Origin: Xanthomonas sp. AM6 | GTDB taxonomy: Bacteria; Pseudomonadota; Gammaproteobacteria; Xanthomonadales; Xanthomonadaceae | Length of the DNA stretch: 64,000 nucleotides | NCBI RefSeq assembly: GCF_025665335.1 | Contig: NZ_CP106869.1 | Location: 1,266,501 to 1,330,500, forward strand | Direction of reading: 5' to 3' | Part shown: positions 38,788-46,171 of the stretch, one piece after another | Layout: each line of letters begins with the position of its first letter | How positions within the stretch are numbered: the first letter of the stretch is position 1 | Translations under genes and position numbers: made by a program | Notes under the pieces: model-generated | Told to the model about the DNA's origin: nothing | Seen by the model: only the letters and a program-made list of their open reading frames with translations | Database searches by the model: none

Positions 38788-39078
38788 TCAGGCGGCGGCG
38801 CTGGCCACGACCAGCAGGCCGCCGGCGATGGCGGCCCAATCCAGCGGCGTGCGCGAGCGCAGGCTGCGCAGCGACGGACGCGCCGTCGGCGTCGGCCGCA
38901 GGCCGGCCTTCAGCCCCATCAGCGCCAGCCCGGCCGCGCTGAGCGCCCAGTGCCATTCGCTGGCGCCGCTGCGCAGGAAATAGGCCAGATGCAGCACGCA
39001 CAGGCAGGCCAGTGCGGCGGCCAGGACGATGTCGCGCGAAACCAGGGCCGGACGAGCGGCCATGACGAGACGGTTCAT
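38788..39078 (-). CDS. Small membrane protein of unknown function
   Basis: The 96-residue product has three hydrophobic stretches (about 17-36, 44-57 and 80-95) and a basic Pro/Arg loop (RPTPTARPSLRSLRSRTP). I recognise no family. Coding is supported by the well-formed alternation of membrane segments and a start at 39078; a longer upstream frame is not credible. It converges with the YcxB-like gene. Probably an inner-membrane protein; confidence is limited by size. Confidence 0.55.
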   Translation of the reverse strand: MNRLVMAARPALVSRDIVLAAALACLCVLHLAYFLRSGASEWHWALSAAGLALMGLKAGLRPTPTARPSLRSLRSRTPLDWAAIAGGLLVVASAAA

Positions 39079-39408
39079 TGCGTGTTCCCCCCAGGAACGT
39101 GATCGCCTTCCCCTGGCGCCCCTTGCAACTGCGACTCCGATCATAGTTCCGCTCTCGGGCGGCCGCCAAGTGGCGGTGCACAAATCTTCACGTGGCTTGC
39201 CCTTGGGCGCCGTGCTCTCCTCGGCCGCCCTTGCCGGCGATCGTCGCTCGGGCGCCCTGGCTGGTGTCCCGTGCGATGGCCGTAACCGGTCCCGGTCTGC
39301 GTTGGATCGCTTGGTGGGTGTGGCGACAGCCGCCTGCGCCGGATGCGATGGATGCGGCGCGCAGTGGCCCGCGCCGCTGGCAGTGCACACGACCTCAAGG
39401 AGAACGGG
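39079..39408. other. Divergent intergenic region
   Basis: About 330 bp between a leftward small membrane protein gene and a rightward lipoprotein gene. No gene or structured element stands out; an AAGGAGA ribosome-binding site precedes the ATG at 39409. Confidence 0.45.
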
Positions 39409-40653
39409 ATGAACCGAGTCATGGCAACAGTGCTGCTGTCCGCCTTGCTGGCCGGCTGCGCCGGCTACGGCCAGCAGCGAACGCAGCGGACGATCTGCCG
39501 CGAGACCTCGTCCCTGTCCAGCGAGTGCAAGGCAGCGGAGTTCCTCGTGCTGGACGGCGATGGCACGGCGCCGGCGCCGGCACTGGCCTTCGTCGAGTTC
39601 GACCAGAACGGTGCGCCCTACGATCCGGCATCGATCGACGATGTCATGGGCAAGATCGCCGCGCGCGCTGCGCTGCCGCCGCAACGCCTACTGCTGGTCG
39701 TGTTCATCCATGGCTGGAACCACAACGCGGCGCAGGGCGATGGCAACGTCATCGCCTTCAAGGCCTTTCTGCGCCAGCTGCAGGCGCAGGAACAGGTGCT
39801 GGCGGTGGGCAAGCGGCGTGCGGTGGTCGGCGTCTACCTGGGGTGGCAGGCCAAGGCTTCGGACAACAGCCTGCTCGAACTGCTCTCGTACCGGGACAAG
39901 AAGGAGTTGGGGCTGACCACCGGCGTGGAAGGCGTGCGCGGCGTGCTGGCGCGCCTGGCCGAGCTGCGCCGCGCCGCGCCGGAAAGCCGCCTGGTGCTGA
40001 TCGGGCACAGCTTCGGCGGCGGCGTGCTGTTCACCGCGGTCAAGGACCGCATCGTCGCCGCCGTCGGCGATCCGCAGGCGCGTCGGCAGAAGGCGTATGG
40101 CGATCTGGTGATCCTGCTCAATCCGGCGATCGAGGCCGAACAGTTCGTCGCGTTGCACCAGGCCGTCGCGCAGACCGCGTTCCGGGCGTGCGAGCCGCTG
40201 GCCATGGCCAGCTTCACCTCCGACGCCGACACCGCGCTGTCCAGGGAATTTCCGCGCGGCATGCGCTTGTTCTATCCGCAGCGGCTGGCGGCGGCGGGCA
40301 CGGACGAGGCCGAACTGATCACCACGCCGTACGGCCTGTATCCGCCATTTGCGCGCTATCGGCTGCGTGTGCTGCCCGGGGCAACGGTGCAGACCGCGCT
40401 GACCCCGGCGGCGTTCACCGCGGCGGCACGCACCTGGGGCGGTTTCAGGGCCGGCACCGGCGCGTTCGCACTGGGCGGGATCGAATTGGCGTCCAGCGCC
40501 GCGCCAGCGCCGCAGCCCTGGGTGCCGCTGTTGAACGTGCGCGTGGACAAGGCGCTGATCCAGGAGCACAACGCGATCTGGGATCCCGGGTTCGCCTATT
40601 TCGTCCGCGGCCTGGTCGGCATGGAATTCGCCAAGGGCGATGCGTGCCGGTGA
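39409..40653 (+). CDS. Lipoprotein with alpha/beta-hydrolase (lipase/esterase-like) fold
   Basis: The 414-residue product has a lipoprotein signal (MNRVMATVLLSALLAGC, lipobox LAGC, Cys about 17), so it is probably anchored in the outer membrane. The core has LLLVVFIHGWNHNAA (about 95-110, oxyanion HGW) and the nucleophile elbow LVLIGHSFGGGVLF (GHSFGG, about 200). DLVILLNPAIEAEQF and a C-terminal DPGFAYFVRGL also belong to the fold. A catalytic Ser is evident; the acid and His are not assigned with certainty. Length and style resemble serine-hydrolase lipoproteins annotated as esterases. No operon partner is visible. Confidence 0.78.
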   Translation: MNRVMATVLLSALLAGCAGYGQQRTQRTICRETSSLSSECKAAEFLVLDGDGTAPAPALAFVEFDQNGAPYDPASIDDVMGKIAARAALPPQRLLLVVFIHGWNHNAAQGDGNVIAFKAFLRQLQAQEQVLAVGKRRAVVGVYLGWQAKASDNSLLELLSYRDKKELGLTTGVEGVRGVLARLAELRRAAPESRLVLIGHSFGGGVLFTAVKDRIVAAVGDPQARRQKAYGDLVILLNPAIEAEQFVALHQAVAQTAFRACEPLAMASFTSDADTALSREFPRGMRLFYPQRLAAAGTDEAELITTPYGLYPPFARYRLRVLPGATVQTALTPAAFTAAARTWGGFRAGTGAFALGGIELASSAAPAPQPWVPLLNVRVDKALIQEHNAIWDPGFAYFVRGLVGMEFAKGDACR

Positions 40654-40740
40654 GCCGGCAGCGCGTGCGCCGCGGATGGTGCAGGCCATGGCGTGCGCAC
40701 GCGTCCTGGCACACGGCTGAACCTTCTGCGCGCGTTCCGC

Positions 40741-41619
40741 TCAGCTCGCCGCGCGCTGCTGCTCGGCCAGCAGCCACTCGCGCAGGCGGCGGCCGGCCTC
40801 GCTTTCGGCGCGCGAACGCAGGCGGGTGAGCCAGTAGCGTCCGGCGTCGATGCGGGTCGGGAACGGCGCGACCAGGCGCCCGGCGTCCAGGTCCTGCGCG
40901 AACAGGCGCAGCGGCAGCAGGGCCACCCCGGCGCCGGCCGCCGCGGCGCTGGCCAGGGTCAGCGAGGAATCGCAGATCGGCCCGCTGGCCAGCACTTCCG
41001 GCGCGGCCGCCGCCTGCAGCCAGCGCGGCCATTCGTCCAGCCGGTAGGAGCGCAGCAGCGGCACGCCGGCCAGGTCGGCCGGCACGCGCAGCGCGCGCGC
41101 CAGCGCCGGCGCGCACACCGGTGCGAACGGCGCGTCCAGGATCGGCGTGGCGCACTGGCCCTGCCAGTCGCCGTCGCCGAAGCGGATCGCCAGGTCCAGG
41201 CCCTCGCCGGCCAGGTCGACGCGGTTGTTGTGGGTGTGCACGCGCAGTTCGATGTCCGGATGCGCGGCGTGGAAGGCGTCCAGGCGCGGCAGCAGCCAGC
41301 CGACCGCGAAGGTGCCGACCACGCCGACGCTCAGCGTCTCGCGGTAGCGGCCGCCGGCGAAGCGTTGCAGGGTCGCGGCGATGCGGTCGAAGGCCTCGGT
41401 CAGCACCGGATGCAGGCGCTGGCCTTCGTCGGTCAGGGCCACGCCGCGCGGCAGGCGCTGGAACAGCACCACGCCCAGGCGCGCTTCCAGTTGCTTGATC
41501 TGGTGGCTGAGCGCGGCCTGGGTCACGCACAGCTCGACGGCGGCGCGGGTCAGGTTCTGGTGCCGCGCGGCCGCCTCGAAGGCGCGCAGGGCGTTCAGCG
41601 GCAGCTGCGGGCGGATCAT
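40741..41619 (-). CDS. ampR: LysR-type regulator, AmpR-like
   Basis: LysR family regulator of 292 residues. The N-terminal winged helix-turn-helix is LPLNALRAFEAAARHQNLTR with AAVELCVTQAALSHQIKQLE (about 5-50). The effector domain includes LSVGVVGTFAVGWLLPRLDAF, a segment characteristic of AmpR and GcvA. It is divergent from the class A beta-lactamase gene 98 bp away, the standard AmpR arrangement. AmpR members sense peptidoglycan muropeptides and switch beta-lactamase expression. That this copy responds to muropeptides is inference. Confidence 0.88.
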   Translation of the reverse strand: MIRPQLPLNALRAFEAAARHQNLTRAAVELCVTQAALSHQIKQLEARLGVVLFQRLPRGVALTDEGQRLHPVLTEAFDRIAATLQRFAGGRYRETLSVGVVGTFAVGWLLPRLDAFHAAHPDIELRVHTHNNRVDLAGEGLDLAIRFGDGDWQGQCATPILDAPFAPVCAPALARALRVPADLAGVPLLRSYRLDEWPRWLQAAAAPEVLASGPICDSSLTLASAAAAGAGVALLPLRLFAQDLDAGRLVAPFPTRIDAGRYWLTRLRSRAESEAGRRLREWLLAEQQRAAS

Positions 41620-41637
41620 GGTCAGGCATTAATTCCG

Positions 41638-41661
41638 TTCATGGCTGCAATTGAATAACCT
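41638..41661. promoter_or_regulatory. Candidate AmpR operator and bla -10
   Basis: Dyad TTCA-N10-TGAA at 41638-41655 (a LysR-type T-N11-A arrangement) is followed by TAACCT (41656-41661), a possible -10 for the rightward beta-lactamase gene. It is the only AT-rich stretch in the divergent region. Confidence 0.5.
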
Positions 41662-41717
41662 CGCTGGTGGGCGGCGGTCAAGCTGCGCATCATCGACGCT
41701 TCGAACGGAGGTGGACG

Positions 41718-42605
41718 ATGCTGGCGAGACGACGGTTTCTGCAGGGGATGGGGCTGGCGGCGGCAGCGCTGGCGGTCGGGACGGACGCGAAAGTGCCGCA
41801 AATCAAGGCGCCGTCCCTGGCCCGGCGGCTGGCCGCGATCGAGCGCGGCACGGGCGGCCGGCTCGGGGTGGCGCTGCTCGACGGCAGCGGCGCCACGCTT
41901 GGCGGGCAGCGGCAGGACGAGCGTTTCCCGATGTGCAGCACCTTCAAATTTCTATTGGCGGCGGCGGTGCTGCAGCGGGTCGATCGCGGCGAATTGGACC
42001 TGGAACGGCGTGTGCCGATCCGTGCCGCGGACATGCTGGCGCACGCGCCGGTCACCGAGCGCCACGTCGGCGGCACGCTGAGCGTGGCCGAGCTGTGCCG
42101 GGCGACGATGATCTTCAGCGACAACCCGGCCGCCAACCTGCTGTTCCCGCTGGTCGGCGACCCGCCTGGGCTGACCCGCTTCCTGCGCGCGCTCGGCGAC
42201 GCGCAGACCCGCTCCGACCGCTACGAGCCGGAGATGAACCGCTACGCCGACGGCGATCCGCGCGATACCACCACCCCGGCGGCGATGGCCGCCACCCTGC
42301 GCGCGCTGCTGCTCGGCGACGTGCTGCAGCCGGCCTCGCGCACCCGGCTGACCGAGTGGCTGATCGACAACCGCACCGGCGACGATTGCCTGCGCGCCGG
42401 CCTGCCACGCGGCTGGAGGATCGGCGACAAGACCGGCAGCAACGGCACCGACACCCGCAACGACATCGCCATCGTGTGGCCGCCGGGCCGGCGCACGCCG
42501 CTGCTGCTGACCGCCTACCTCAACGGCGCCAAGGTCGACAGCGCCGCGCGCGACGCGGCGCTGAAGGCGGTGGCGGTGGCGGTGCGCGAGACGCTCGCGG
42601 ACTGA
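41718..42605 (+). CDS. bla: Class A beta-lactamase
   Basis: Serine beta-lactamase of 295 residues exported to the periplasm. The start MLARRRFLQGMGLAAAALAVG has a twin-arginine-like RRRFLQG motif. Catalytic motifs are complete: STFK with nucleophile Ser about 74, SDN about 134-136, YEPEMN with the general base Glu about 170, and DKTGSNGT about 239. The omega-loop segment GDPRDTTTP matches class A enzymes. Spectrum cannot be read from sequence; similarity of layout to the L2/Xanthomonas chromosomal enzymes suggests an inducible cephalosporinase/penicillinase. GGAGG precedes the ATG. The divergent ampR gene is the likely regulator. Confidence 0.93.
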   Translation: MLARRRFLQGMGLAAAALAVGTDAKVPQIKAPSLARRLAAIERGTGGRLGVALLDGSGATLGGQRQDERFPMCSTFKFLLAAAVLQRVDRGELDLERRVPIRAADMLAHAPVTERHVGGTLSVAELCRATMIFSDNPAANLLFPLVGDPPGLTRFLRALGDAQTRSDRYEPEMNRYADGDPRDTTTPAAMAATLRALLLGDVLQPASRTRLTEWLIDNRTGDDCLRAGLPRGWRIGDKTGSNGTDTRNDIAIVWPPGRRTPLLLTAYLNGAKVDSAARDAALKAVAVAVRETLAD

Positions 42606-42834
42606 GCGCCGCGGTTATGCGGCGAAGGCGTCGCGCCCGGCGAACTTGGCGATGCAGCGGTTGCGCCGGCTGGCGGTCTCGCGCATCCCTGGCGGGTGCG
42701 GCCGCGGCGCGCGCATTTGCGGATCGCAAGATCCTGGCGCCGGCGGATGCGCTGCCCGGCCGCAAGCGAACGCTTCGCGATTGCCACGCATCGCTTCCCT
42801 GTCGTCCATCCTCCATCCACTGGAGCAAGAACGC

Positions 42835-43809
42835 ATGCGCAATCCCCTCTTTTTCGTGGTTTCCGCCGCCGCACTGCTGCTCGCCCACGCGCCGGCCCAC
42901 GGGGAAATCTGGCAGCCCGCGCCAGGCCACGTGCAGGTGCCGATCTGGCCAGGCAAGGTTCCCGATGCATTGCCGCGCCCGAAGCCCGAATCGGTCGGCC
43001 CCGGTCCCGGACGCCCGTGGTGGCCCAGGGTCAACGACGTCAGCCGGCCGACGATGACGGTGTATGCGCCCAGCGGCCGCAACACCGGCGCCGCCGTGGT
43101 GGTGTTCCCCGGCGGCGGTTACCAGATGCTGGCCATGGACCTGGAAGGGACGGAGATCTGCGACTGGCTGACCTCGCGCGGCATCACCTGCGTGCTGCTG
43201 AAGTACCGCGTGCCCAATTCCGGGCCGACCTGGACCGACGGCGGCCGCTACTACCCCAAGGTGCAGACCGCGCTGCAGGACGCGCAGCGCACGCTGGGGC
43301 TGGTGCGCCTGCATGCGGCGCAGTGGGGCATCGATCCGCACAGGGTCGGGGTGATCGGCTTTTCCGCCGGCGGGCATCTGGTGGCCGCGGCCAGCACCCA
43401 TTTCGCGCAACGCACCTATCCGGCGGTGGACGCCGCCGACGGGGAGAGCTGCCGCCCGGATTTCGCCATCGCGGTCTATCCCGGCCACCTGTGGGCGCAC
43501 GAGGACGAGGATCGCGCCACGCGCGATCCGACCCGCCTGGACCTGCGCCCGGACATCACCGTCGGCACCGGCACCCCGCCGACCTTCCTGCTGCACGCCG
43601 AGGACGACGAGGTGGACAACGTCGCGCAGTCGCTGGCCTACTACGTGGCGCTGAAGCGGGCCGGCGTGCCGGCGGAAATGCACCTGTACGCGCAGGGCGG
43701 CCACGCCTTCGGCCTGCGCGCGGGCACGCTGCCGATCGCGCAATGGCCGCGCCTGGTGGAAACCTGGCTGGGAACCATCGGCATGCTGGACGCGGCCGGC
43801 GCCCGCTGA
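42835..43809 (+). CDS. Exported alpha/beta-hydrolase (BD-FAE/acetylxylan-esterase-like)
   Basis: The 324-residue product has a Sec signal peptide (MRNPLFFVVSAAALLLAHAPAHG). It has PTMTVYAPSGRNTGAAVVVFPGGGYQMLAMDLEG, giving the oxyanion-loop HGGG-like motif PGGGY (about 90-100). The nucleophile elbow is VIGFSAGGHLV (GFSAGG, about 180). FLLHAEDDEVDN (catalytic Asp) and GGHAFGLR (catalytic His) complete the triad. This pattern fits carbohydrate esterases that deacetylate plant polysaccharides, but carbohydrate specificity is inference. Probably periplasmic or secreted. Confidence 0.83.
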   Translation: MRNPLFFVVSAAALLLAHAPAHGEIWQPAPGHVQVPIWPGKVPDALPRPKPESVGPGPGRPWWPRVNDVSRPTMTVYAPSGRNTGAAVVVFPGGGYQMLAMDLEGTEICDWLTSRGITCVLLKYRVPNSGPTWTDGGRYYPKVQTALQDAQRTLGLVRLHAAQWGIDPHRVGVIGFSAGGHLVAAASTHFAQRTYPAVDAADGESCRPDFAIAVYPGHLWAHEDEDRATRDPTRLDLRPDITVGTGTPPTFLLHAEDDEVDNVAQSLAYYVALKRAGVPAEMHLYAQGGHAFGLRAGTLPIAQWPRLVETWLGTIGMLDAAGAR

Positions 43810-43935
43810 CCGCCGCGGCAGGCGCAGCGCCTGCGCGCTGCGGCAGTTCCGCAGGCGGCCACCGCGCCGATGCGAAGCGCCGGCACCGATGCCACCTGGA
43901 TTCCGCGACCCTCGATCTCGACCGCGGGCCGGCGC

Positions 43936-46086
43936 TCAACCGGGCGCGGCGATCTCGGCCACCTCGCTCTGGTACAGCTGCGCCGGCCCGCCCATGGCCG
44001 GATCGCTGACGCTGGCCTTGCCGGTTTCCACGCGCCCGGCCAGGCGCTGGCGCGCGCCGTCCTGCACCAGCCACAGGTCGTACCAGCCGCCCGTCGCCGC
44101 CGCGTTCCAGCTGCGCCGATGCTCCGCGCCCGGCGCCAGCTCCACGCGGTCGCGCGGCTGCGCCTGCGCATAGGCGCCCGGCTGCAGTTCCACGTGCAGC
44201 GCGCGGATGCCGGGATTGCGCAGCAGCAGGCACAGCGCCTGCGGGTCGTGCGCGTCCTGGGCGATCTCGGCCTGCAGCGGCGGCGCGGCGAGGTCGCCGC
44301 GGTAGTGGCGGTGGAAGCCGTTGGGGCCGAGCAGCCACAGGTCGTAGCGGCCGTCGTAGGTGGTCCAGGTCGGGTCCAGCGTGGCGCCGGCGCCGACCGT
44401 GTAGCGCCGCGGGACCGCCGCCAGGTCGTAGCGGTCGTAGACGTGCAGCACCGCCGCCGCGCCGGCATTGGCCAGGCGCAGCCGCACTTCGCCGCGCGCG
44501 TCCACGTGCTCGAACTGCACCGTCGGGCGATACGGCAGCGCGCGCGAGCGGCGCACGCCGAACGGCTGCTGCGGCGCCTGCGCGGTGGCCGGCAGCGGCG
44601 GCAGCGCATGCTCGCGCAGGGCGGCCGCGCGCGCCGCCGCGGCGCGCACGTCGGGCAGCGCGGCGACGAACGGGCGCGTGTCGGCCTGGCGGAAATCGAA
44701 GGCATCGACCAGGTCGCCGCAGACCGCGCGGCGCCACGGCGTCAGCCCGCTCGCGGCGACGCCGAAGCGGCGTTCCAGCAGGCGCAGCACCGAGGTGTGG
44801 TCGTAGACCTGCGAGTCGATCCAGCCGCCGCGGCTCCACGGCGAGATCACGTACAGCGGCACCCGCGGGCCGAGGCCATAGGGACGGCCGCGCAGCTCCG
44901 GCAGGTCGGCCTTCTCGTCGCCCGGCGCCGGATGCAGGTGGTATTCGCCGTCGGTGCCGACCGTGGAGGCGCCGGCCCAGCCGCCGGCCGCGGCCGGATC
45001 GGGCGAGGGCGGCGCCGGCGGCGGCACGTGGTCGAAGAAGCCGTCGTTCTCGTCGAACATCAGCAGCAGCGCGGTGCGCGACCACACCTTCGGATCGGCG
45101 GTCAGCGCGTCGAGCACGCGCGCGGTGTAGGCCGCGCCCTGCGCCGGGCTGGACGGATCGGGATGCTCGCTGCCGGCGGCGTCGGCGATGACGAAGCTCA
45201 CCGCCGGCAGCCGCGCGCCGAGCACGTCCTCGCGCAGCTGCGCCAGCGTGCGCGTGCCGACGCCGCGTTCGCGCAGCTGCGGATCGTGGCCGGGCGCGCC
45301 GCGCCAGGCCGCGCGGAACGGGGCGAAGCCGGCCAGCGGGTTGTCGGTGAAGTTGTCGGCCATGTCCTGGTAGATCTGCCAGGACACGCCGGCCTGCTGC
45401 AGCGCTTCGACGTAGCTGGGCCAGCGGTAGTCGTCCGCATGCCCGCCCAGTTCGGGGAAGTTGTCGTGCGAGTTGGCGATCGCCGGCCCGCCGGCGCGCG
45501 CATGCGGATCGTTGTGGCCGGTCCACAGGAACACGCGGTTGGGATTGGTGCCGGCCTGGATCGCGCAGTGGTAGGCGTCGCACAGGGTGAAGGCCTCGGC
45601 CAGCGCGAACTGGAAGGGCAGGTCGTCGCGCTCGTAGTGGGCCAGCGCATGGTCGCGCTTGGCCGCGGGCCAGTGGCCCATGCGGCCGTGGTCCCAGGCC
45701 TGCTGCGCGTTCGGCCAGGTGTGCGGGGTGCCCTGCACGCGCATGGCGCGGAAGTCGCGCGCGGTGCGCAGCGGGAACGGCGCCAGCAGCCGGCTGCCGT
45801 CCGCGCTGGGCTGCAGCCAGACGCTGCGCCGCGCCGCCTCGGGCAGCGGCGGCGCCGGGATCGGGAAGCGGTCGCCGAAGCCGCGCGCGCCGGGAAAGCT
45901 GCCGAAGTAGTGGTCGAAGGCGCGGTTCTCCTGCATCAGGATCACCACGTGCTGCAGGTCCTGCAGGGTGCCGCTGCGCACGTCCGGCGCGATCGCGGCG
46001 GCGCGGGCGATGCTGGGCGGCAGCAGCGCGGCGGCGGCGCCGGCGACGCCGGCCTGCAGCAGGCGGCGGCGGGGAAGGTCGGTCAT
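43936..46086 (-). CDS. Phosphocholine-specific phospholipase C (PlcN/PlcH-like)
   Basis: Tat-exported enzyme of 716 residues; MTDLPRRRLLQAGVAGAAAALLPP contains the twin-arginine signal. It hydrolyses phosphatidylcholine-type lipids to diacylglycerol and phosphocholine. Family blocks are DLQHVVILMQENRAFDHYFGSFPG (about 42-65, nucleophile Thr/Asn region), LAEAFTLCDAYHC and GRTWTGHNDP-like FLWTGHND (about 190). LLMFDENDGFFDHVPPP (about 350), RVPLYVISPWSRGGWIDSQVYDHTS (about 425) and two C-terminal DUF756-type repeats (about 520-700) follow. It is downstream of a TonB receptor gene on the same strand, across an 85-bp gap with a hairpin. Confidence 0.92.
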   Translation of the reverse strand: MTDLPRRRLLQAGVAGAAAALLPPSIARAAAIAPDVRSGTLQDLQHVVILMQENRAFDHYFGSFPGARGFGDRFPIPAPPLPEAARRSVWLQPSADGSRLLAPFPLRTARDFRAMRVQGTPHTWPNAQQAWDHGRMGHWPAAKRDHALAHYERDDLPFQFALAEAFTLCDAYHCAIQAGTNPNRVFLWTGHNDPHARAGGPAIANSHDNFPELGGHADDYRWPSYVEALQQAGVSWQIYQDMADNFTDNPLAGFAPFRAAWRGAPGHDPQLRERGVGTRTLAQLREDVLGARLPAVSFVIADAAGSEHPDPSSPAQGAAYTARVLDALTADPKVWSRTALLLMFDENDGFFDHVPPPAPPSPDPAAAGGWAGASTVGTDGEYHLHPAPGDEKADLPELRGRPYGLGPRVPLYVISPWSRGGWIDSQVYDHTSVLRLLERRFGVAASGLTPWRRAVCGDLVDAFDFRQADTRPFVAALPDVRAAAARAAALREHALPPLPATAQAPQQPFGVRRSRALPYRPTVQFEHVDARGEVRLRLANAGAAAVLHVYDRYDLAAVPRRYTVGAGATLDPTWTTYDGRYDLWLLGPNGFHRHYRGDLAAPPLQAEIAQDAHDPQALCLLLRNPGIRALHVELQPGAYAQAQPRDRVELAPGAEHRRSWNAAATGGWYDLWLVQDGARQRLAGRVETGKASVSDPAMGGPAQLYQSEVAEIAAPG

Positions 46087-46119
46087 GGCGCGGGCACCGG
46101 CAGGACGGAACGAAGAGGG

Positions 46120-46148
46120 CTCGCCGGCGGCAGCGCGCCGCCGGCGAG
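46120..46148 (-). terminator. Hairpin between the TonB receptor and phospholipase C genes
   Basis: Perfect 12-bp stem (46120-46131, 46137-46148) with a 5-nt loop, followed on the minus strand by CCCTCTTCGTT. It could terminate or attenuate transcription of the receptor gene before the phospholipase gene. Confidence 0.55.
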
Positions 46149-46171
46149 GGCGCAGCATGCGGGCTGCGCGG

